Shown here in pieces: positions 1 to 7,258 of a DNA stretch of 64,000 nucleotides. A program made the position numbers and the translations under genes. The stretch is taken from NCBI GenBank assembly GCA_037968495.1, contig JBBKVP010000043.1:1-64000 (forward strand), written 5' to 3'. Source of the stretch: Aestuarierythrobacter sp037968495. Lineage in GTDB: Bacteria; Pseudomonadota; Alphaproteobacteria; Sphingomonadales; Sphingomonadaceae. Each line of letters starts with the position of its first letter. Position 1 is the first letter of the stretch. The notes under the pieces are model-generated. The model was given only the letters and a program-made list of their open reading frames with translations. It made no database searches and had not been told where the DNA came from.

Positions 1-35
1 CACAGGCCGAATACGAAGAGGAAACGCCCACTTGA
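1..35 (+). CDS. 3' end of an unidentified gene (partial)
   Basis: Reading from base 3 gives an acidic C-terminus, QAEYEEETPT, followed by TGA at 33-35. This stop overlaps the TTG start of the next gene (TTGA), which looks like translational coupling. Too little is visible to name the product. The short overlap and same strand suggest it shares a transcript with the phosphatase downstream. Confidence 0.35.
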   Translation, partial: QAEYEEETPT

Positions 36-565
36 AACGCCTCGGCCTGCTGCGGCACGCGAAGTCCGATTGGGACGACATGCGCCTGCGTGATTTTGAT
101 CGCGGATTGAACAAGCGCGGGCGCAAGGGTGCCAAGCTGATGGGCGAACATATCCGCACCAGCGGTGCCAAATTTGATCTCGCCGTCGCCAGCCCAGCCG
201 AGCGAGTCAAACGAACGCTGGAAGCAAGCGAACTGGGTTTGCCAGTCCAATTTGAGGAAACCGCCTATCTTGCAGACGCGCCGACACTGATCGGCCTGTT
301 GCGCGCGGTAAAGAGCGATCCGGCTTCTATCCTACTGGCGGCTCATAATCCGGGGCTTCAGGAACTGGCGCTAACGCTCGTGCCGACCGATGGCGAAGAC
401 GCGCTGTTTGAAGAGGTCATGCAGAAATATCCGACCGCGTCCTACGCCGTCTTTGAATTGGATATCGAGAATTGGGATGATCTGTCGCCGGGTTGCGGCA
501 AGTTGGTCCATTTCGCCCGACCGCGAGATCTTGATCCAGAACTCGGCCCGCAGCCCGGCGGCTAA
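32..565 (+). CDS. SixA-like histidine phosphatase
   Basis: A 177-residue histidine (phosphoglycerate mutase-like) phosphatase of the short SixA type, which removes phosphate from phosphohistidine or small phosphoesters in the cytoplasm. The catalytic RH motif is at residues 8-9 (GLLRHAKSDW). A second conserved arginine lies in SPAERVKRT near residue 58, and the second catalytic histidine is H105 in AAHNPGL. The length fits SixA (about 160-180 aa). The start is TTG at 32, overlapping the stop of the preceding gene, and it places the RH motif at the usual distance from the N-terminus. The true substrate cannot be read from the sequence. Confidence 0.85.
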   Translation: MKRLGLLRHAKSDWDDMRLRDFDRGLNKRGRKGAKLMGEHIRTSGAKFDLAVASPAERVKRTLEASELGLPVQFEETAYLADAPTLIGLLRAVKSDPASILLAAHNPGLQELALTLVPTDGEDALFEEVMQKYPTASYAVFELDIENWDDLSPGCGKLVHFARPRDLDPELGPQPGG

Positions 566-1003
566 TCAACCGAGCGCGGCGGCCAGCCGGTCGCGGATAT
601 CGCGCAATTGCTGCGTCACTTCCGGGCCCGGTTGCTGAGGAACGGGTTGCGGCGCATCAGCGGAAGCGGTTTCAGCCATCGTCACTCCAGCGCCCTGTCG
701 CGGAGCCTGAGCAGCCTCGTAGGCCTTGCCCGAGCCCATCGCCTTGCGGGCACCCTTGAGCGTGTAGCCTTCCTGATTGACCAGCCGGTCGATCGTGCCG
801 ACCATGGTGATGTCGTCAGCCCGGTAAAGCCGCCTGCCGCCGCTACGCTTGAGCGGTTTGAGCATGGGAAATTGCTGTTCCCAATAGCGCAGGACATGGG
901 GCTTGATACCGAATGCAGCCGACACTTCGCCAATGGTGCGCATCGCGCCATCGGCTTTCCCGTCGTCAAAAAGCGGCCCTGTAGAGGAGCCCGTGGCGCT
1001 CAT
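566..1003 (-). CDS. MerR-family transcriptional regulator
   Basis: A 145-residue regulator with an N-terminal MerR winged helix-turn-helix at about residues 20-90 (GEVSAAFGIKPHVLRYWEQ, then GGRRLYRADD). The C-terminal part is Pro/Gln/Ala-rich, with no metal-binding cysteines. MerR proteins bind DNA as dimers. Without effector cysteines this one is probably not a metal sensor; this is inference. The ATG overlaps the ihfA stop by 4 bases (ATGA), so the two are very likely co-translated. An ihfA-merR pair is common in alphaproteobacteria. Confidence 0.88.
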   Translation of the reverse strand: MSATGSSTGPLFDDGKADGAMRTIGEVSAAFGIKPHVLRYWEQQFPMLKPLKRSGGRRLYRADDITMVGTIDRLVNQEGYTLKGARKAMGSGKAYEAAQAPRQGAGVTMAETASADAPQPVPQQPGPEVTQQLRDIRDRLAAALG

Positions 1004-1308
1004 GAAGCGTCCGCGATCCGCTCTTTCAGCTTCTGGCTGGCGCGGAAAGTCATAACCCGACGCGGCGTAATCGGAACTTCGACACCCGTTTTCGGGTTGC
1101 GTCCGATCCGCTCTTTCTTATCGCGCAGCACGAAACTGCCAAAGCCGGAAATCTTGACGTTTTCGCCATCAGACATCGCGCTGCACATGTTGGCGAGGAT
1201 AGCTTCGACGAGATCAAGGCTATCCGCCCGTGAAAGTCCCATCTTGTGATTGATAGTCTCGGCCAGATCAGCACGAGTTAATGTCCCTACGGACCGCATA
1301 GAATCCAT
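1000..1308 (-). CDS. ihfA: Integration host factor, alpha subunit
   Basis: A DNA-bending HU/IHF-family protein that pairs with IhfB (not in this window) and acts in recombination, replication and promoter architecture. The dimerisation helices start at LTRADLAETINHKMGLS. The DNA-binding beta-arm carries the signature GRNPKTG followed by PITPRRVMTFRAS. I chose the ATG at 1308 because GGGA lies 5 bases upstream. A TTG at 1326 would add six residues and ATG 1299 would remove three. It is the fourth gene of rpmF-plsX-fabH-ihfA-merR on the minus strand, with about 100 bases separating it from fabH. Confidence 0.93.
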   Translation of the reverse strand: MDSMRSVGTLTRADLAETINHKMGLSRADSLDLVEAILANMCSAMSDGENVKISGFGSFVLRDKKERIGRNPKTGVEVPITPRRVMTFRASQKLKERIADAS

Positions 1309-1406
1309 CGCGTTCCCACTCCCCAAGTTGCACGACCCACATATGAATAGTGAACCTGAATGGTCACAAAGGCAAGGAATGTAGTGCGTTAAGCTAGGGA
1401 AAAATC

Positions 1407-2372
1407 CTACGCGCGCAAAAGACTCGCGCCCCAGGTGAAGCCGCCGCCCATCGCTTCGAGCATTACGAGGTCGCCCGGCTTGATACGACCATCGCGTTTC
1501 GCAACGTCATATGCCAGCGGCACAGAGGCAGCCGAGGTGTTGGCATGGCGGTCGACGGTGACGATCATTTTCTCGATTGGCAGGCCAAGTTTTTTGGCGG
1601 TAGCGTCAAGAATGCGCTGGTTCGCCTGATGCGGCACGACCCAATCGATGTCACCGGCTTCTAGACCCGCCTGATCCAGAACTTCACGCAACACGCCTGC
1701 CAGATTAACGACTGCGTGGCGGAAAACCTCGCGCCCCTTCATTCGTAACTTGCCGACTTCGCCGGTGGTGGACGGACCACCATCGACATAAAGCAGGTCG
1801 CAATGTTCGCCCTCAGCATGCAGTTGTGTGGCGAGCAAACCGGGGCCATCGGCCGCGACGTCCTGCGCCTCGACAACGAAAGCTCCCGCCCCGTCGCCGA
1901 ACAATACGCAAGTGCCGCGGTCTTCCCAGTCGAGGATGCGGCTGAAGGTTTCCGATCCGATCACGATGGCGCGCTTGGCCATGCCGGAGCGGATCATCGC
2001 ATCGGCTGTCGCGAGCGCATAGAGAAAGCCCGAGCAAACGGCGGCAACATCGAATGCGGGAAAACCCTTACCGCCGAGCGCGGCCTGCACCGTAGTAGCG
2101 GTGGCCGGAAAAGTGCGGTCAGGCGTGGCAGTTGCCAGCACGATGAGGTCGATGTCTTCGATAGTACAGCCTGCATCGGCCATTGCCGCGCGTGCAGCAT
2201 CGGTGCCGAGCGATCCGGTCGTTTCATCATCGCCGGCGATGTAGCGCTGGGTGATGCCGGTTCGGTCACGGATCCATTCGTCGCTGGTATCGACTTCGCT
2301 CGACAGCTCTTCATTGGTAACGCAACGCTTTGGCAAAGCTGAGCCGCAACCGGTGACAACTGTGCGGATCAT
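1407..2372 (-). CDS. fabH: Beta-ketoacyl-ACP synthase III
   Basis: KAS III condenses acetyl-CoA with malonyl-ACP to start type II fatty acid synthesis in the cytoplasm. The 321-residue length is typical. The catalytic triad is visible: C113 in AAVCSGF, H248 in VVPHQANQRI (the ACP-contacting helix) and N278 in RHANTSAAS. The C-terminus keeps the GGGFTWG glycine motif. The ATG overlaps the plsX stop by 4 bases, so plsX and fabH are translationally coupled, as expected for genes joining phospholipid and fatty-acid initiation. Confidence 0.97.
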   Translation of the reverse strand: MIRTVVTGCGSALPKRCVTNEELSSEVDTSDEWIRDRTGITQRYIAGDDETTGSLGTDAARAAMADAGCTIEDIDLIVLATATPDRTFPATATTVQAALGGKGFPAFDVAAVCSGFLYALATADAMIRSGMAKRAIVIGSETFSRILDWEDRGTCVLFGDGAGAFVVEAQDVAADGPGLLATQLHAEGEHCDLLYVDGGPSTTGEVGKLRMKGREVFRHAVVNLAGVLREVLDQAGLEAGDIDWVVPHQANQRILDATAKKLGLPIEKMIVTVDRHANTSAASVPLAYDVAKRDGRIKPGDLVMLEAMGGGFTWGASLLRA

Positions 2373-3448
2373 TTGGCTGGCTCTTCAGCAGGCTCTTCGC
2401 CGCCGTCTTGAGCACCTGAGCCATTGATCAATGCCTCGATCTCGGCGAGATCAGCGGTGATACGGTGTGTAATATCGTCTTCGAGCATCCGCGCCGTCAC
2501 ATCGACAGCATTGGCCACACCTTGAGCGTTGGCACTGCCATGCGATTTCACGATCACGCCATTCAGACCGAGGAAAACCCCGCCATTGTGATTGTTCGGG
2601 TCGAGATGATGCTTGAGCAATTCTGTAGCTGGTCGCGAAACAAGGAAACCGATCTTCGAGCGCAGCGAACTGGTAAAGGCGGCCTTGAGCAGATCGGTCA
2701 CGAAGCGCGCCGAACCCTCGATAGCCTTCAAGGCAATATTGCCCGAAAAACCGTCGGTCACAACCACATCGACATCACCGCGATTGATCTTGTCGGCTTC
2801 GATAAATCCGTCGAACTGCATGGCGAGCCCGGTCGCATCGCGCAGCCGTTCACTTGCGAGGCGCAAATCGTTGGTGCCCTTGATGCTTTCGGTGCCGATA
2901 TTAAGCAGGCGCACGCGCGGAGCAGCCTTGCCGGTGACGATGCGCGAATAGGCTGCACCCATAATAGCGAACTGCACCAGATTGCGCGCGTCGCAATCGG
3001 TGTTGGCACCAAGGTCCAGCATGACCACGTCATCTTCGAGCAGTGTCGGCATAAGACCCGCGAGCGCCGGACGGTCGATGCCGGGCATAGTGCGCAGCGC
3101 CAACTTACCCATTGCCATCAGTGCGCCGGTATTGCCCGCGCTCACAGCAGCACCGCAATCGCCGCTCTTCACGGCTTCAATGGCGAGGCCCATGCTCGTG
3201 GTCTTGGCACGGCGAATGGCGCGGCTGGGCTTTTCATCGCCGCCGACCACGTCGTCACAATGCAGAATTTCTGAGGCGCGGCGAAGGGCGGGATGATCGT
3301 CCAGCCCAGCCTTGATGCGCGTTTCATCGCCCACCAGCAGGAAGCTGAATTTGTCATGGCGACGGCGCGCCATTGCAGCGCCATGCACCATTACGCGCAC
3401 GCCTTCATCACCGCCCATCGCGTCAATTGCGATACGCGGTAGGCTCAT
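2369..3448 (-). CDS. plsX: Phosphate acyltransferase PlsX
   Basis: PlsX converts acyl-ACP to acyl-phosphate, the acyl donor for PlsY in phosphatidic acid synthesis. It is a peripheral membrane enzyme. The protein is 359 residues, the normal size, and starts with the family signature RIAIDAMGGDEG. Further conserved blocks are DVVVTDGFSGNIALKAIEG and HGGSA-like GVIVKSHGSANAQG near the C-terminus. It sits between rpmF and fabH, the standard order. The short tail after residue 340 is rich in Glu/Ala and likely disordered. Confidence 0.96.
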   Translation of the reverse strand: MSLPRIAIDAMGGDEGVRVMVHGAAMARRRHDKFSFLLVGDETRIKAGLDDHPALRRASEILHCDDVVGGDEKPSRAIRRAKTTSMGLAIEAVKSGDCGAAVSAGNTGALMAMGKLALRTMPGIDRPALAGLMPTLLEDDVVMLDLGANTDCDARNLVQFAIMGAAYSRIVTGKAAPRVRLLNIGTESIKGTNDLRLASERLRDATGLAMQFDGFIEADKINRGDVDVVVTDGFSGNIALKAIEGSARFVTDLLKAAFTSSLRSKIGFLVSRPATELLKHHLDPNNHNGGVFLGLNGVIVKSHGSANAQGVANAVDVTARMLEDDITHRITADLAEIEALINGSGAQDGGEEPAEEPAK

Positions 3449-3475
3449 GCGCTCAATCCTTCCTGTCGAGGAGGC

Positions 3476-3658
3476 TTAAAGACCCTTGGGCTCAATTACC
3501 TGGCGACCATTGTAATGGCCACAGGCGTTGCAGAGCATATGCGGGCGCTTCAACTCACCACAATTCGAACATTCGTGGAAGGCTTCAACCTTCAACGAAT
3601 CGTGCGACCGGCGATTGCCCCGGCGATGCGGCGAAACTTTTCTTTTAGGGACAGCCAT
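3476..3658 (-). CDS. rpmF: 50S ribosomal protein L32
   Basis: A 60-residue ribosomal protein with the basic N-terminus MAVPKRKVSPHRRGNRRS and a zinc ribbon formed by C30, C33, C43 and C46 (CSNC and CNAC). It belongs to the zinc-binding (C+) form of L32. It is the first gene of the minus-strand run into plsX and fabH, 27 bases upstream of plsX, a coupling of ribosome and lipid synthesis seen across many bacteria. The promoter should lie in 3659-3800, but I could not pick a convincing one. Confidence 0.96.
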   Translation of the reverse strand: MAVPKRKVSPHRRGNRRSHDSLKVEAFHECSNCGELKRPHMLCNACGHYNGRQVIEPKGL

Positions 3659-3871
3659 TGCGGCACCTATTCTGTCTAGATCTATTGTTTATCGAGGCTG
3701 CTTTAGGCGAAGGGTCGGCCCCGCACAAGGCGGGATCCGAACGTTTCGAGTAGGCGGCGAAGGCGCGGCCTATACCGCACTGGCCCCGAGTTGCAAGCCG
3801 CAGTTGCACGCAGCGGTTGCATAAAAAGAGATAAGTAAGTAGCGAGATGCAACTAATTGAGGGGAATTTCT
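3659..3871. other. Intergenic region between rpmF and a MAPEG gene
   Basis: A 213-base spacer between divergent genes. It must hold the promoters of rpmF (minus) and the MAPEG gene (plus). A small hairpin, CCCGC-ACAAG-GCGGG, occurs at 3720-3734 without a T-run on either side. No convincing ORF is present; the open frames through it are antisense continuations. Confidence 0.5.
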
Positions 3872-4264
3872 GTGCTTCTACCTGTAACGCTTACTTCAGC
3901 CGCCGCCGCCGCGATTATCGCAATCTGGCTCATGATCCGCGTTGGACAGGTCCGCACTTCCGAAAAAGTCAGTATCGGCGATGGCGGTAACGACAAGGTC
4001 ATCCGCCGGATGCGGGCGCACGCCAATTTCGTCGAGAGCGCGCCGTTTTTACTGGTGCTGGTCGCGGCAATCGAAATGACTGGCAAAGGCGGCAATTGGC
4101 TCGCCTATGTTGCAGGTGCATACATGCTCGGCCGCGTTGCCCATGGTATAGGAATGGACGGCGGCAGCCTTGGCAAAGGCCGGATGGTCGGGACGCTTAT
4201 TACGATGTTGGCACTGCTAGGCCTCGCCATTGTAGCAGCGCTGGTCGCGATGGGTGTACTGTAA
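3872..4264 (+). CDS. MAPEG-family integral membrane protein
   Basis: A roughly 130-residue four-helix membrane protein of the MAPEG type (membrane-associated eicosanoid/glutathione metabolism). The family signature is the loop after helix 1, IRVGQVRTSEKVSIGDGG, followed by RRMRAHANFVESAPFLL. Bacterial members are mostly of unknown substrate and some have glutathione transferase or peroxidase activity. I prefer GTG at 3872 because AGGGGA lies 6 bases upstream. A TTG at 3857 is in frame but would place the ribosome site inside the gene. It ends 4 bases from the convergent hydrolase gene. Confidence 0.85.
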   Translation: MLLPVTLTSAAAAAIIAIWLMIRVGQVRTSEKVSIGDGGNDKVIRRMRAHANFVESAPFLLVLVAAIEMTGKGGNWLAYVAGAYMLGRVAHGIGMDGGSLGKGRMVGTLITMLALLGLAIVAALVAMGVL

Positions 4265-4268
4265 CGCC

Positions 4269-4934
4269 TTACTGCATCGCATAATCGCTCACGAACTGGT
4301 TGGTTTTGCGTTCCTGACCAAAGGTGCTGGTCGGCCCGTGACCGGGTATAAAGGTAATATCCTCGCCCAGCGGCCAGAGCTTCTTGGTGATCGACTCGAG
4401 CAGGTCCTGATGATCGCCCATCGGAAAGTCGGTTCGGCCAATCGAACCCTGAAACAAAACATCGCCGACAATCGCAAACTTACTCGGCGCGTGATGGAAA
4501 ATCACGTGGCCGGGCGTGTGGCCGGGGCAATGGATCACGTCTAGCGTCAGATCGCCAACAGTCACCTGATCGCCATCATCAAGCCAGCGGTCCGGCTCGA
4601 AGACCTGGCCGTTGATACCGTATTTCTTGCCGTCTTCATCAAGCCGCGAAATCCAGAAGCGGTCGGCCTCGTGAGGCCCTTCGATTTTCAGGCCCAGCTC
4701 TTTCGCCAAAACGCCTGCTTCACCGCAATGATCGATATGGCCGTGAGTCACGAGAATCTTTTCAAGCGTCACACCGGCTTTCTCGACCGCTGCCTTGAGC
4801 ATCGGCAGATCGCCGCCGGGATCAATCAGCGCGCCCTTCATCGTCTTGGTGCACCAGATCAGGCTACAATTCTGCTGGAGCGGCGTTACGGGCAAGATGG
4901 CTGCACGCAGTGGTGGTTGTTTGGTCTCGGTCAT
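4269..4934 (-). CDS. MBL-fold metal-dependent hydrolase (glyoxalase II-like)
   Basis: A 221-residue metallo-beta-lactamase-fold hydrolase. The metal motif THGHIDHCGE gives H64, H66, D68 and H69, with a further histidine in HCPGHTPGHVIF and the final one in FIPGHGPTS. The short form without the C-terminal HAGH domain resembles YcbL-type glyoxalase II-like thioesterases. Hydrolysis of S-lactoylglutathione or another thioester is likely but not proven. I chose ATG at 4934 (MTETKQ). An upstream in-frame start would overlap the repressor gene and adds residues unlike the family. Confidence 0.87.
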   Translation of the reverse strand: MTETKQPPLRAAILPVTPLQQNCSLIWCTKTMKGALIDPGGDLPMLKAAVEKAGVTLEKILVTHGHIDHCGEAGVLAKELGLKIEGPHEADRFWISRLDEDGKKYGINGQVFEPDRWLDDGDQVTVGDLTLDVIHCPGHTPGHVIFHHAPSKFAIVGDVLFQGSIGRTDFPMGDHQDLLESITKKLWPLGEDITFIPGHGPTSTFGQERKTNQFVSDYAMQ

Positions 4935-4975
4935 ATCGTTGAAATGGCGCTCACCAGCCCGAATTGCAACGTCGA

Positions 4976-5647
4976 TTACAGCCGGCCGCCCTTCCAAACC
5001 ACACGCCCAACGATCTCAGCCTCGCCCACATCGACTTCGATCGGCGGATAGGCTTCGTTGTGACTAATCAGCGCAAGTCGCTGCGCCCCTACCGCCTGCA
5101 CACGCTTGACCAGAAGCGTATCGCCGAGGCGGACCACTTGAATACCGTCCCGCAAGGCACGCGGAGTGCGATCGACCAAAATCTCGTCACCATCGCGAAG
5201 CAATGGCTCCATCGAATCGCCTTCGACCGAAATCGTGCTGAGCATTGAAGGTTCAAGCCCCTGCTCGCGAAGCCAGCGCTGCGAGAAGCCGAGCGAATCA
5301 AAAGGCCGCTCGCTGTCACTAACCGCACCGGAACCGGCGGAAGCACCCAGCGGCAAGCGAGGTATTGCGGCATAACCAGAGCGGCGCGTCTGTGCCAAAG
5401 CGCCGCTGTTTGCCGTATCATCGGGCGCACCCAATTCACCCTCCTCCACGCCGAAGAACTGCGCCAATGCGCGGCGGTCCTGCTCCTCCAACTTGCGCGG
5501 GCTGCCCTTGCGGATGAATTGCTGGAGATAGCTAGCGTTGCGGCCGATCAAATCGGACAGGCCGGACAAGCTCGCGCCCCGGCCCTGTGAAAGGGCCAAC
5601 AATCTGGCGCGCGGGTCCGAATCGGCTAATTCCTGCGATTTCTTCAT
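4976..5647 (-). CDS. S24-family (LexA/CI-like) transcriptional repressor
   Basis: A 223-residue protein with an N-terminal helix-turn-helix at about residues 25-65 and a C-terminal S24 peptidase/signal-peptidase-like domain. The Ser-Lys pair is visible as S145 in VEGDSMEPLL and K181 in LLVKRV. Such proteins repress transcription until self-cleavage, or act as phage-CI-like regulators that have lost cleavage. No phage genes lie nearby, so this is probably a chromosomal regulator. It faces the small genes at 5786 and 5964 across a 138-base spacer that holds a candidate operator at 5674-5687. Confidence 0.85.
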   Translation of the reverse strand: MKKSQELADSDPRARLLALSQGRGASLSGLSDLIGRNASYLQQFIRKGSPRKLEEQDRRALAQFFGVEEGELGAPDDTANSGALAQTRRSGYAAIPRLPLGASAGSGAVSDSERPFDSLGFSQRWLREQGLEPSMLSTISVEGDSMEPLLRDGDEILVDRTPRALRDGIQVVRLGDTLLVKRVQAVGAQRLALISHNEAYPPIEVDVGEAEIVGRVVWKGGRL

Positions 5648-5673
5648 TTTTCCTTCCTAGATGAAAGATTTTT

Positions 5674-5687
5674 CCTAAAAAAGTAGG
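5674..5687. promoter_or_regulatory. Candidate operator of the S24 repressor
   Basis: CCTA-AAAAAG-TAGG is a short inverted repeat in an A/T-rich tract 27-40 bases upstream of the repressor start. Its position suggests autoregulation and control of the divergent small genes. The arms are only 4 bases, so chance occurrence is quite possible. Confidence 0.25.
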
Positions 5688-5785
5688 GTTTCGCAGGTGA
5701 ACTAACGGCTTCCAACAACTTCGAGTCGCTTACCAAATTTAAGCCGCCAACTTCTAATCACCCATTTCAAATCGCAGGGTCGCAC

Positions 5786-5974
5786 ATGCTGATAAGAAAC
5801 ATCGAAAAATTCCTTCGCCGGACTGGAATGCCAGCCACAAAATTCGGCCGTTTGGCCACTCATGATCCGCGTTTTTTGCTTGATTTGCGCAACAGACGCT
5901 TGCCCCGCCCGGCAACAGAACAACGGTTGGAACATTTCATGAACACTTTTCAGGAACCAGTCAATGCAGAGTGA
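5786..5974 (+). CDS. Small conserved-looking protein, unknown function
   Basis: A 62-residue protein, MLIRNIEKFLRRTGM at the start, with a compact helical pattern and the segment FGRLATHDPRFLLDLRNRR that resembles the recognition part of small Cro-like helix-turn-helix proteins I associate with sphingomonads. This resemblance is from memory and not verified. A real gene is supported by its ATG start, a basic composition and an 11-base overlap with the next gene. The antisense frame over this region has no recognisable protein character. It may be a DNA-binding partner or target of the divergent S24 repressor. Confidence 0.6.
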   Translation: MLIRNIEKFLRRTGMPATKFGRLATHDPRFLLDLRNRRLPRPATEQRLEHFMNTFQEPVNAE

Positions 5975-6323
5975 CACCAAGGGCCAGCCCCGCGTTCCCC
6001 AACCGGCACGCAAATCGTTAGGCGAGAAGCTGCGCGCAGTATTGCTGGAGCTGTCCGGCGGCCACGGCAAAGTCGAACGCCATGCCGAAGGATCATGGGC
6101 CAGCATTACCTTTGCCGGGACCTGCCACACGCTTGATCTGTCATTTGCCAGAGATGAGGCAATTGCCGCTCCGGAGCTTCTGATCGCCACCCTGCCCGAT
6201 CACGAATCCAGCATTCCCGGTCAGCTGGTGGCAGATGCGGTCATCATCTCGGTCGACCACGCGATGCTTCCGAAACCGAAGTTGGATGTAACGGTCGAGC
6301 TCTTGCTGCTTGAGGAAGGTTAG
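5964..6323 (+). CDS. Hypothetical protein
   Basis: A 119-residue soluble protein that I do not recognise. The N-terminus is basic (PQPARKSLGEKLRAVLLEL), the middle is mixed alpha/beta (SWASITFAGTCHTLDLSF) and the C-terminus is beta-rich (ADAVIISVDH, LDVTVELLLLEEG). There is no signal peptide or membrane segment. It begins inside the end of the 62-residue gene, so the two are probably co-translated, and its stop overlaps the convergent dehydrogenase gene by 4 bases. Confidence 0.65.
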   Translation: MQSDTKGQPRVPQPARKSLGEKLRAVLLELSGGHGKVERHAEGSWASITFAGTCHTLDLSFARDEAIAAPELLIATLPDHESSIPGQLVADAVIISVDHAMLPKPKLDVTVELLLLEEG

Positions 6324-7258
6324 TACCCGCGCGCTGGATCGAAGATCGGCTCCAGTTCGGTTCCCGCGTGATAGCGCGCGAGGTTTGCCAGAAAGCGCTG
6401 GGCGGAACGCGGAAACATCTTGTCCTGCGCCCTGCCCGACAGATGCATGGTGATATGGGCGTTATCGAGCGTCCATAACTCGTGATCCGCAGGCAGCGGC
6501 TCGGGGTCGGTCACATCGAGCAGTGCCGCGCCGAGGGTTTTGTCCTTCAATGCGGCGATCATTGCAGGCTGATCCACCACCGTGCCGCGCGCGATATTCA
6601 CCAGCACCACGCTGTCCTTCATCGCCGCCAGCTCCGCCGCGCCGATCATGCCTTCGGTTTCCGGCGTGGCTGGCACGGCAAGTATGACCCAGTCGAATTC
6701 GCCAAGCTTCCGCTGCCAATCATTCGGCCCCAGCACACCGTCTCCGCCCGAACGCCGCACGATCGTCACATCAACATCGAACGCCTGCAGCCGTGTTTCG
6801 ATCAATTTTCCGATAGCACCATAGCCCAGCAGCAGCGCCTTGCTGCCTGCCAGTTCAATTTTACCTGGCGAATCCTGCAACCACTCGCGTTTGTCCTGTG
6901 CACGCACGACATCGCGGTAACCCTTGGCATAGGTCAGCATCATCATGACGGTATATTCCGCGATGGTAATGGCGTTAATGCCCGCGCCATTGGTTACGGT
7001 AACGTTCCGCGCCACCAGCAGATCGAGCGGCAGGAAATCCAGCCCGGCATAGATCGAATTGAGCCATTTCAGCTTGCCCGCCCGCTTCACCGCCTCAGCC
7101 ATGGGCGCATGATCATAGAGGTCGAACCAACCGATCTCCGCCTCGGGCACAATGTCCATCAACTCATCAGTCGAAGCGAACCAGCGCGGCTCAACCCAAT
7201 CGGGTAAATGCGGCTCAATGGCGGGACGGATCAGCGAAGATAATACAGCGATTGTCAT
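6320..7258 (-). CDS. D-2-hydroxyacid dehydrogenase family protein
   Basis: A 312-residue NAD(P)-dependent dehydrogenase that would interconvert a 2-oxo acid and a D-2-hydroxy acid. The Rossmann motif is LLGYGAIGKLIE. The catalytic Arg is in VNIARGTVVD, the Glu in DVTDPEPLP and the His in ITMHLSGR. The N-terminal half is of the diverged type seen in GhrA-like enzymes. The ATG overlaps the cysS stop by 4 bases, so it is the last gene of nitroreductase-cysS-dehydrogenase. The substrate is not determinable here. Confidence 0.88.
   Translation of the reverse strand: MTIAVLSSLIRPAIEPHLPDWVEPRWFASTDELMDIVPEAEIGWFDLYDHAPMAEAVKRAGKLKWLNSIYAGLDFLPLDLLVARNVTVTNGAGINAITIAEYTVMMMLTYAKGYRDVVRAQDKREWLQDSPGKIELAGSKALLLGYGAIGKLIETRLQAFDVDVTIVRRSGGDGVLGPNDWQRKLGEFDWVILAVPATPETEGMIGAAELAAMKDSVVLVNIARGTVVDQPAMIAALKDKTLGAALLDVTDPEPLPADHELWTLDNAHITMHLSGRAQDKMFPRSAQRFLANLARYHAGTELEPIFDPARGY

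Noticed and set aside
5702..6190. Minus-strand open frame opposite the two small genes at 5786 and 5964
   Set aside because: It has no domain or start context. The plus-strand genes have an overlap and protein-like composition.
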